From: Bacteroidales bacterium | GTDB taxonomy: Bacteria > Bacteroidota > Bacteroidia > Bacteroidales > WCHB1-69 | NCBI GenBank assembly: GCA_024400715.1 | Contig: JAKSMH010000057.1 | Span: forward strand, 1-6,744 | DNA length: 6,744 bases | Direction of reading: 5' to 3' | Shown here: positions 1 to 5,144 of the stretch, one piece after another | How the letters are laid out: each line of letters starts with the position of its first letter | How positions within the stretch are numbered: position 1 is the first letter of the stretch | Notes under the pieces: generated by a model | Told to the model about the DNA's origin: nothing | What the model saw: the letters and a program-made list of their open reading frames with translations, nothing else | The model's database searches: none | Program-made: the position numbers and the translations under genes

Positions 1-588
1 TTTGACGTGGTTGATTTCCAGCGTCGCGTGCAGGTCGCGAGCAACACCGTAATGACAGATGGCGTCACTTCGGTTCGGCGTCAGTCCGATTTCAAAAATC
101 CAATCTGACTGTACATTGAAAATTTGGGCAGCGGGAGTGCCGGGAACCGTATCTTCTGGCAGCACCATAATGCCGTCGTGGGAAGTTCCAACACCGATTT
201 CGTCTTCCGCACAAATCATACCTTCTGAAGGAACCCCTCTTAATTTTGATTTTTTTATCGTGAAAGATTCGTCGCCGTCGTATAAAACCGTGCCAATCGT
301 GGCAACGATGACTTTTTGCCCTGCGGCAACATTGGGCGCTCCGCATACGATGTTCAATGGCGTTTCTTGACCGACATTAACGGTGGTTACGTGCAAATGG
401 TCGGAATCTGGATGCGGTTCGCAAGTGAGCACTTCTCCCACAACCAAACCTTTCAATCCTCCCTTGATGGATTCGTATTCTTCTAAGCCCTCGACCTCTA
501 AACCACTGTCAGTTAGATATTTGCCTGCTTCTTCGGCACTGAGATCGCATTGTACGTATTGCTTGAGCCAATTATATGATATTTTCAT
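1..588 (-). CDS. pheT: Phenylalanine--tRNA ligase beta subunit, N-terminal part (runs off the left edge)
   Basis: This is the beta subunit of the cytoplasmic alpha2-beta2 phenylalanyl-tRNA synthetase, which charges tRNA-Phe. The first 196 codons are visible, starting with MKISYNWLKQYV, a typical PheT N-terminus, and the frame is open to base 1. A tRNA-binding OB-fold (EMAP-II-like) domain spans about residues 46-155, with the family blocks HPDSDHLHV (59-67), VCGAPNV (81-87) and KLRGVPSEGMICAEDEIG (115-132). EIGLTPNRSDA (166-176) begins the next conserved region. Full-length bacterial PheT is about 800 residues, so the B3/B4 editing, B5 and anticodon-binding domains lie outside. The ATG at 588 is chosen because homology begins there and a promoter lies just upstream. 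pheS is not adjacent upstream, so pheT appears to be transcribed on its own here. Nothing suggests a broken gene; the truncation is the window edge. Confidence 0.96.
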   Translation of the reverse strand, partial: MKISYNWLKQYVQCDLSAEEAGKYLTDSGLEVEGLEEYESIKGGLKGLVVGEVLTCEPHPDSDHLHVTTVNVGQETPLNIVCGAPNVAAGQKVIVATIGTVLYDGDESFTIKKSKLRGVPSEGMICAEDEIGVGTSHDGIMVLPEDTVPGTPAAQIFNVQSDWIFEIGLTPNRSDAICHYGVARDLHATLEINHVK

Positions 589-622
589 AAATGATGATTT
601 TATTCCATATTAAAATAAAATG

Positions 623-652
623 CAAATATACAAAACAATTCACAATGCACAA
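623..652 (-). promoter_or_regulatory. Bacteroidota-type promoter for pheT
   Basis: On the minus strand a TATATTTG box (complement of 623-630) matches the Bacteroidota -7 consensus TAnnTTTG. It is preceded, after a 19-bp spacer, by TTG (complement of 650-652) in the -33 position. The box ends 34 bp before the pheT ATG, giving a short AT-rich leader. Box and spacing are seen directly; use in vivo is inferred. Confidence 0.7.
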
Positions 653-695
653 TTACTATTGTACAAATTTCTTAAAAAAAGTCTTCTGTGATTTG

Positions 696-714
696 ATGGT
701 TGGAACCATGTTCC
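696..714 (-). other. Two overlapping short inverted repeats after the LysM-esterase stop
   Basis: Just downstream of the esterase stop codon are two overlapping, mutually exclusive inverted repeats: ATGGTT-GG-AACCAT (696-709) and GGAAC-CAT-GTTCC (702-714). On the minus strand a run of seven T follows only about 16 nt later (674-680), so this is not a classical intrinsic terminator. It could be a weak transcript-end structure for the GH20-esterase operon, or chance. Confidence 0.3.
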
Positions 715-720
715 TTTGGA

Positions 721-1740
721 TTATTTCACCTTGATTTTCTGCCCTAATTGCAAAATGCTATTTTCTTTGATATGGTTGAGTTGGCAAAGCTTTTCAACGG
801 TGGTGTGGTACTTCTTTGAAATCGCGTAAAGCGTGTCGCCTTTTTTGACAATGTGGACCGAAACCGACGAGTCGTTGTCGTTGGCGTCTGCCTTGTCGGT
901 TTGCGTTGCGCTTTCTTCTACTGTACCCGTCATCCCGTTGATAATTTTGAGTTTGATGGCGTTACGGTCAATGTTTTGGTAGGCCGCGCTCATAGCATTG
1001 ACATCGATGGTGACGTCTTTGTTAACTTTTCTCGGAGAATCGGTTTTGGAATGCGAAAACAACCATTGGTAGGTTTCCTTGATATAGAAAATTTTGGCTA
1101 AGGCGGAGTGACTTTGTCCAGGCAGTTTGCCGAAGCGAAGCAGCGAGGTGTCGCCACATTCGGCCATCGCCTTGACTACTTCTTGAGAGCGGGAAATGGG
1201 TACGGCCCTGTCCGCCGTACCGTGTAAAATGTACAATGGCACCGTGTTGAGTCCGCAATGCGACTTGAGGTTGCTTCCGCCGCACAAGGCCATCGCCGCC
1301 GCGACTTTTTCGGGGTAGGTGCCTACAAATTCAAAAGTGCCGAATCCGCCTAAACTCAACCCTAAAACATAAAGTCGATTGCTGTCTCCGGCAAAGTGTT
1401 CTTCAGCCCAGTTGACAATGTTGAGCAGTTTCTTGGCATTCCAAGCACCTCCCGGATTTTGCGGCGCAATAATCACGGCATCAATGTCACGGCCCAATGC
1501 CAACGCGTCCAAACAGCCGTAACGGCGAACCCTGGACAGGTCGTTGCCGCACAGACTATGGCCGTGAAGGAACAGTAGATAGGGCTTGTCGTGTGAAGTC
1601 GAATCATAATCCGCCGGCGTGTAAATCCAAAAGTTATAACCTTCTTTTACTACATTTTTGTATGAGGCAAGCGTTTGAGACTGACCCCAAAAAGGTATGG
1701 TAAGCAGTATAAATAAAAAGGCTTTTTGGATGATTTTCAT
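721..1740 (-). CDS. Secreted alpha/beta-hydrolase (esterase-like) with C-terminal LysM domain
   Basis: This is a 339-residue exported hydrolase. Residues 1-21 form a Sec signal peptide ending near GQSQ, with no lipobox, so the product is probably periplasmic or released. Residues 25-230 form an alpha/beta-hydrolase domain of the dienelactone hydrolase / PHB-depolymerase-like type. LFLHG (56-60) is an oxyanion-loop motif. GLSLGG (127-132) places nucleophile Ser129, HGTADRAVP gives Asp177 and GQSHS gives His211, a complete triad. A polar D/N/S/T-rich linker (about 231-293) leads to one LysM domain (about 295-338: VHIVKKGDTLYAISKKY then ILQLGQKIKV). LysM binds N-acetylglucosamine-containing glycans, usually peptidoglycan or chitin. 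The gene starts 6 bp after the stop of the GH20 hexosaminidase, so the two are very likely co-transcribed and may act on one glycan, for example by removing ester-linked acyl groups. The true substrate cannot be read from the sequence; a peptidase of the prolyl-oligopeptidase type is a less likely alternative. Confidence 0.88.
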   Translation of the reverse strand: MKIIQKAFLFILLTIPFWGQSQTLASYKNVVKEGYNFWIYTPADYDSTSHDKPYLLFLHGHSLCGNDLSRVRRYGCLDALALGRDIDAVIIAPQNPGGAWNAKKLLNIVNWAEEHFAGDSNRLYVLGLSLGGFGTFEFVGTYPEKVAAAMALCGGSNLKSHCGLNTVPLYILHGTADRAVPISRSQEVVKAMAECGDTSLLRFGKLPGQSHSALAKIFYIKETYQWLFSHSKTDSPRKVNKDVTIDVNAMSAAYQNIDRNAIKLKIINGMTGTVEESATQTDKADANDNDSSVSVHIVKKGDTLYAISKKYHTTVEKLCQLNHIKENSILQLGQKIKVK

Positions 1741-1746
1741 AAGAAA

Positions 1747-3408
1747 TTATTTTTTTGAATCCTTTTTTTCGTCTTTGAGTTGGCCAATCGTGGTACACGG
1801 ATTATAACCCAATTGTTGTAAAAGCTTGATTTGCGCGCCAATCTTGGATTCAAATTGTTTGTAGTTTTTCTTTTCCTTGGGAGTCCAGACACATTCGGAC
1901 AAAGCGCAGAGTCTTGGCAGCAACATAAACTCGGCGTGGTCGTAGGTGAAAATGAACTCGGACCACAGATTGCATTGTCCGCCTTTGATGAACTTTGCTT
2001 GCTCTGCCGTGAGTGATTCGGGAATCGGCTCAAAGGCGTAGGCCTTGGGCAGTGGTACCCAGCCGCCAATGGCCTTGGGCTGGGTTTCGGGTTCGTCTTG
2101 ATAATAGTCGTAATAGCAAAATTCAGTTGGCGACATAATAATCTCGTTGCCTTGTTGTGCCGCCTTGATGGCGGTTTCCTTGCCGCGCCACGATTGCACC
2201 GTGGCCGTTGATGAAACGCCGCCATCTAAAATCTCGTCCCAACCAATGATTTTTTTGCCTTTGGCGTTGACGTGTTTTTCCATTTCACTAACCATCCAAC
2301 CCTGTAATTCTTCCTCGTTATGCAATCCTAATGCTTTGATTTTGGCCTGACATTTGGGGCAAACTTTCCAATTGTCCTTAAAGGCTTCGTCGCCACCGAT
2401 ATGTACATATTCGTAGGGGAAGAGCTCAATGACTTCATCAATGACGTTTTTCAGGAATACCATCACCTCATCGTTGCCGCCGCAAAGGATGGCTTTGGGA
2501 GGCCAATAGGGACCGATGGCCACTTCGTACGGAAAATCGTCGCAGGCAAATTGCGGAAAGGCCTTCAAAATGGCCGAAGAGTGTCCGGGCATTTCAATTT
2601 CGGGAATGACGTCGATATGGCGGAGAGCCGCGTAAGCCACGATTTCGCGAATCTGGTCTTTGCTGAAATAGCCGCCGTAAGTGCATTTTTCCCCTTTTCG
2701 AGCCGGCTCGGCCTCGCCCCAGGGAACATTGCTGCGGTCAACACGCCAAGCCCCGATTTCAGTGAGTTCAGGATAGCGGTCAATCTGAATACGCCAACCG
2801 TGGTCGTCCGTCAGGTGGAAATGAAATTTGTTGAGCTTGTACAAGGCCATCACGTCCAAATGTTTCTTCACCTCGTCAATGTTGAAAAAGTGACGGCAAA
2901 CGTCCAGATGGCTGCCACGCCATTCAAACCGCGGATAATCCGTGATGCTTACGCAAGGAACATTTAAGTCAACGGCTTTCCCCGTGCCCGCATTTTGAGG
3001 CACCAATTGGATTAATGTCTGAAAGCCGTAAAACAACCCGGCATCAGTATTGGCACTGACAATAATCTGGTCTTTGTCAACCGAAAGTTGGTAGCCTTCC
3101 TCTCCCAAAACACGATTGTTTTCTTTATTTATACTAAATAGGATGGCGTTTTTATGGCCTGAAGAAATGAAAATAGGAGAAAAACCTAAGAAATTCGCAT
3201 AGTTTTCCTTGATATATTGTCGTGTGTAACTGTCTTTCGACAAATCCTGAAAAACAAGCACCGTATTGGCATTGATGACAAAATTTCCGTTGCCGACGGT
3301 CATTGAAACAGGTTCTGGAACGATGTGGACAGCTTGCCGTTTCGCTGCATTTACCTGAAAATTGCAGAACAGTAGGGTGATGATAACAAAGAGGAATGTT
3401 TTTTTCAT
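1747..3408 (-). CDS. Secreted beta-N-acetylhexosaminidase, GH20 family
   Basis: This 553-residue exported enzyme removes terminal beta-linked GlcNAc or GalNAc from glycans by substrate-assisted catalysis. Residues 1-21 are a Sec signal peptide (MKKTFLFVIITLLFCNFQVNA) without a lipobox cysteine. A GH20b-type N-terminal domain spans about 24-150 (IVPEPVSMTVGNG at the start, GLFYGFQTLIQL near the end). The TIM-barrel follows from about 160 to 510. In it, Arg164 (FEWRGSHLDV) is the expected sugar-binding Arg and HLTDDHGWR (198-206) is conserved. HIGGDEA (336-342) gives the catalytic pair Asp340-Glu341. Trp389 (IIGWDEI), Trp407 (QSWRG), the tyrosines of CYYDYYQ (431-437) and Trp482 (CNLWSE) line the pocket. 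It is a short form with no C-terminal carbohydrate-binding module; the tail is lysine-rich. The ATG at 3408 is fixed by the signal peptide. The LysM-esterase gene follows after 6 bp, so this is the first gene of a two-gene operon. Host glycan, chitin fragment or peptidoglycan-derived substrates are all possible. Confidence 0.96.
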   Translation of the reverse strand: MKKTFLFVIITLLFCNFQVNAAKRQAVHIVPEPVSMTVGNGNFVINANTVLVFQDLSKDSYTRQYIKENYANFLGFSPIFISSGHKNAILFSINKENNRVLGEEGYQLSVDKDQIIVSANTDAGLFYGFQTLIQLVPQNAGTGKAVDLNVPCVSITDYPRFEWRGSHLDVCRHFFNIDEVKKHLDVMALYKLNKFHFHLTDDHGWRIQIDRYPELTEIGAWRVDRSNVPWGEAEPARKGEKCTYGGYFSKDQIREIVAYAALRHIDVIPEIEMPGHSSAILKAFPQFACDDFPYEVAIGPYWPPKAILCGGNDEVMVFLKNVIDEVIELFPYEYVHIGGDEAFKDNWKVCPKCQAKIKALGLHNEEELQGWMVSEMEKHVNAKGKKIIGWDEILDGGVSSTATVQSWRGKETAIKAAQQGNEIIMSPTEFCYYDYYQDEPETQPKAIGGWVPLPKAYAFEPIPESLTAEQAKFIKGGQCNLWSEFIFTYDHAEFMLLPRLCALSECVWTPKEKKNYKQFESKIGAQIKLLQQLGYNPCTTIGQLKDEKKDSKK

Positions 3409-3436
3409 TGTGTTGAATTATTATTTTCTGAAGTTG

Positions 3437-3444
3437 CAAATTTA
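3437..3444 (-). promoter_or_regulatory. Candidate -7 box for the GH20-esterase operon
   Basis: On the minus strand TAAATTTG matches the TAnnTTTG -7 consensus, 28 bp before the GH20 start, in the only gap (67 bp) between the ATPase gene and GH20. No clear TTG lies at the -33 spacing, so the promoter may be weak or need an activator. The box overlaps a 7-bp inverted repeat (CAAATTT at 3437-3443, AAATTTG at 3449-3455) that could be a regulator site, though so AT-rich a repeat may be chance. Confidence 0.42.
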
Positions 3445-3475
3445 CACAAAATTTGTTTTTAGCGCTTGATACACA

Positions 3476-4933
3476 TTAAAAAATATTGCTCGGCTCAAAC
3501 AGGGCATCCATCGTCACGGTGCTGTTAAAGATTCCCGCATGAATGTTTTCCCGTAATCCGTAAGTGGTTACCAAAACGTTATGCAGGGCATATTTTGTTT
3601 TCGTATGATGGGCAAAAGTATCAGTCCTGTTTCGTAAATGATTTTCGTATTCCGCAGTGACGATGTATTCCGACTTGCTGTATTTCATCTCGCATAAATC
3701 AATGACATGATCGCCGCGACAAAGCAACAAGTCAATTTGTGCACCCGACCATTCGGTGCCGTCTTTGTCAATTTGTTTAGGACACGACCACGAACTGATG
3801 TTTGTAAGTACCCCTCTGATGCCTAATTTGATTCTGATTTGCTCAATGTGGTGTAGGCATACTTGTTCAAAGGCATAACCTGCCCATGCGTTTCTTTTTG
3901 TTTCAGGAAGATTTGACCAATAATGTTCGTCTATGCCATGCTTTTCATTGATGAATTTCAAATAAAATAAAGAATATAAATCAGTCAACTGGTAAAGCAT
4001 TCCGCGCTCCTTTTTCCCGTACGCCGCATATTTGCGTATAAAGTCGCATTTGCAAAGATTCTCTATGATTTCTGACAATGAGCCTCCATCGTTGACTTTT
4101 AACGATTCCTTTATTTCTTTCAAGGTCAGACCTTTGTTCTTTTTGGCAACTGCTTCGACGACTTGCTTGTAAATTGCAGACGACTTGAACAGTGAACGGA
4201 ACAGAAAGTCGTATTCCATCTGCAATGGCGCACCCTTGCGAAAGAAAAGGTTGTTGATGTTCTTTTCAAAAGGCAGGTCTTTTTCCAGCATGTTGAGGTA
4301 GTAGGGAATGCCGCCGAAAATCATATATGCTTCCAAAATCTGATAACGATTCCATACGATGCCTTTCTGCTTTTTCAGGAAATCCTCAACCTCGTGCAAA
4401 TTGAAGGGTGCAAGGTAAATCGAACGGCTGCAGCGACCATAAAGTCCACCCTTGTCGCCAATTATCTTGTTAAGCATCCAGCTGGTAGAGGAACCGCAAA
4501 CGATGAGTTTGAGCCCTTTGCGAGTGGATGCCCAGCTGTTCCAGAAATAGGTGAAAGCCTTTAGAAAATTCGATTTCGGCGTTTCCATCCAAGGCAATTC
4601 GTCTAAAAAAATAACAAGACGCTTTTTTTTGATGCCTGAAAGATAAATCCTCAACTGATTAAATGCTTCGAACCAGGTTTTCGGTGTGGCTCGTTCTTCT
4701 CCGCTGTATTGCTGTAAAGTGTTTTGAAAAAGTGCAAGTTGCACCTTTTGTGGTGTATCAAAGTTGCCCGTAAAGAAAAAGTCGAATTGCTCGTCAAAAT
4801 ATCGTTTTACGAGAAAAGTCTTGCCCACACGCCTACGCCCATACACTGCTATAAGGTTGGCACCTTTCTCTTTGCAAAGCAAGTCGAGTAACCGTTGTTC
4901 ATATTCCCGTCCTATGATTTCTATGTTTGCCAT
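3476..4933 (-). CDS. ATP-binding protein: archaeal-type AAA/STAND-like ATPase with DUF234-type nuclease-like C-terminus
   Basis: This 485-residue cytoplasmic protein belongs to the ATPase_2 / DUF234 family, common in Bacteroidota and archaea; its cellular role is unknown. After the start come GREYEQRLLDLL and a P-loop GRRRVGKT (32-39). Walker B is RLVIFLDE (105-112, Asp111/Glu112), a sensor-like LIVCGSSTSWM lies at 143-153, and GLYGRCSRSIYL (163-174) may carry an arginine finger. About 255-310 looks like a winged helix (GLTLKEIKESLKV to CDFIRKY). The C-terminus has a PD-(D/E)XK-like pattern: Glu356 in AFEQVC, Asp401 in AQIDLLL, and Glu415-x-Lys417 in LCEMKYS, so nuclease activity is possible. 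I choose ATG 4933 over the longer frame from 4957: that start is a TTG inside a good -7 promoter box, whereas the ATG begins MANIEIIGREYE, where family homology starts. It is a single gene with its own promoter, next to a palindrome array. A defence, selfish-element or regulatory role is conceivable but unproven. Confidence 0.85.
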   Translation of the reverse strand: MANIEIIGREYEQRLLDLLCKEKGANLIAVYGRRRVGKTFLVKRYFDEQFDFFFTGNFDTPQKVQLALFQNTLQQYSGEERATPKTWFEAFNQLRIYLSGIKKKRLVIFLDELPWMETPKSNFLKAFTYFWNSWASTRKGLKLIVCGSSTSWMLNKIIGDKGGLYGRCSRSIYLAPFNLHEVEDFLKKQKGIVWNRYQILEAYMIFGGIPYYLNMLEKDLPFEKNINNLFFRKGAPLQMEYDFLFRSLFKSSAIYKQVVEAVAKKNKGLTLKEIKESLKVNDGGSLSEIIENLCKCDFIRKYAAYGKKERGMLYQLTDLYSLFYLKFINEKHGIDEHYWSNLPETKRNAWAGYAFEQVCLHHIEQIRIKLGIRGVLTNISSWSCPKQIDKDGTEWSGAQIDLLLCRGDHVIDLCEMKYSKSEYIVTAEYENHLRNRTDTFAHHTKTKYALHNVLVTTYGLRENIHAGIFNSTVTMDALFEPSNIF

Positions 4934-4954
4934 AACGATTTGTTTTTCAGGGTG

Positions 4955-4983
4955 CAAAGATACAATTTATTTTTTTACAACAA
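4955..4983 (-). promoter_or_regulatory. Bacteroidota-type promoter for the ATPase-nuclease gene
   Basis: On the minus strand TATCTTTG (complement of 4955-4962) matches TAnnTTTG, with TTG (complement of 4981-4983) 18 bp upstream; an A-rich stretch lies between. Transcription would begin around 4948, leaving a leader of only about 15 nt before ATG 4933. The -33 element lies inside the extended outer arm of the first palindrome, so anything that binds or folds the array could affect this promoter. Confidence 0.65.
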
Positions 4984-5040
4984 TTATTACTCGTCCGTAA
5001 CCATAATTTTTTTACCACTTACGGACGAGTGATGATTGTT
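4979..5040. repeat. Palindrome unit 1 of the array (long arms)
   Basis: ACTCGTCCGTAA (4989-5000) and TTACGGACGAGT (5019-5030) are perfect 12-bp inverted arms around an 18-nt loop (5001-5018). Pairing continues outward to 4979 and 5040, giving 22-bp arms with only two imperfect positions (4988/5031 and 4985/5034). Both would be U-G wobbles in a plus-strand RNA but A-C mismatches in a minus-strand RNA. This is the strongest hairpin in the window. It has no adjoining T-run after the stem, so it is not a standard intrinsic terminator. Confidence 0.85.
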
Positions 5041-5043
5041 TAT

Positions 5044-5081
5044 TTGTCCGTAAGACTATTTGTTTTACTATTTACGGCCAA
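5044..5081. repeat. Palindrome unit 2 of the array (degenerate)
   Basis: TTGTCCGTAA (5044-5053) faces TTACGGCCAA (5072-5081): nine of ten positions pair, with one mismatch at 5047/5078, around an 18-nt loop. The outer TC of the other units is replaced by TT on the left, and the expected A is C on the right. Its loop (5054-5071) keeps the A-rich pattern of the others on the minus strand but is the most diverged. Its position, one period from each neighbour, marks it as a decayed or variant copy. Confidence 0.75.
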
Positions 5082-5090
5082 CTAATAATC

Positions 5091-5139
5091 TATTGCTCGT
5101 CCGTAACTATAATTTTTTGCTACTTACGGACGAATAATA
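5091..5139. repeat. Palindrome unit 3 of the array
   Basis: TCGTCCGTAA (5097-5106) and TTACGGACGA (5124-5133) are perfect 10-bp arms around a 17-nt loop (5107-5123) closely similar to that of unit 1. Weaker pairing extends to 5091/5139, interrupted at 5096/5134 and 5095/5135. The right arm begins the sequence just downstream of the activase stop codon (5145-5147), so in a minus-strand transcript this hairpin would form immediately after that gene and could protect or define its 3' end. Confidence 0.82.
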
Positions 5140-5144
5140 AATCA

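Larger units (their letters stand above)
4979..5142. repeat. Array of three palindromic repeats with 53-bp period
   Basis: Nearly the whole gap between the activase and ATPase genes is a tandem array of three palindromes. Six copies of the core hexamer alternate in orientation: CCGTAA at 4995, 5048 and 5101, and TTACGG at 5019, 5072 and 5124. Same-orientation copies are therefore 53, 53, 53 and 52 bp apart. Within units the arms are separated by 17-18 nt, and between units the core hexamers are 23 nt apart. Loops are alike between units, best seen on the minus strand as GTrGyAAAAAATTATrG in the outer two. Equal period plus conserved loops suggests duplication of one unit, not independent hairpins. 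Possible roles are operator array, RNA processing or end structure, or a mobile REP-like repeat; none is proven. Confidence 0.85.

Noticed and set aside
59..613. Two plus-strand open frames (59-370 and 383-613)
   Set aside because: Both are antisense shadows of pheT, whose conserved motifs fix the minus-strand reading.
1737..2225. 162-codon open frame on the minus strand in another frame of GH20
   Set aside because: It overlaps the GH20 3' end out of frame and reads as low-complexity P/R/S-rich sequence, typical of a shadow frame.
2401..2967. 188-codon open frame on the plus strand
   Set aside because: It is antisense to the well-supported GH20 catalytic domain and its translation shows no recognisable family features.
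3437..3460. Plus-strand intrinsic terminator (AT-rich stem followed by TTTTT)
   Set aside because: No plus-strand gene exists upstream to terminate, the stem is almost entirely A/T, and the site overlaps a minus-strand -7 box.
4979..5040. Palindrome 1 as a standard intrinsic terminator of the activase gene
   Set aside because: It lies more than 100 bp past the stop codon, its stem is not followed by a T-run, and the ATPase promoter overlaps it.
4979..5142. The repeat array as a CRISPR array
   Set aside because: The repeats alternate in orientation as palindromes with similar loops; there are no unique spacers of constant length and no cas genes in view.
3476..5142. Insertion sequence or transposon with the palindromes as terminal repeats
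   Set aside because: There is no transposase, the palindromes occur on only one side of the ATPase gene, and no target-site duplication is visible.
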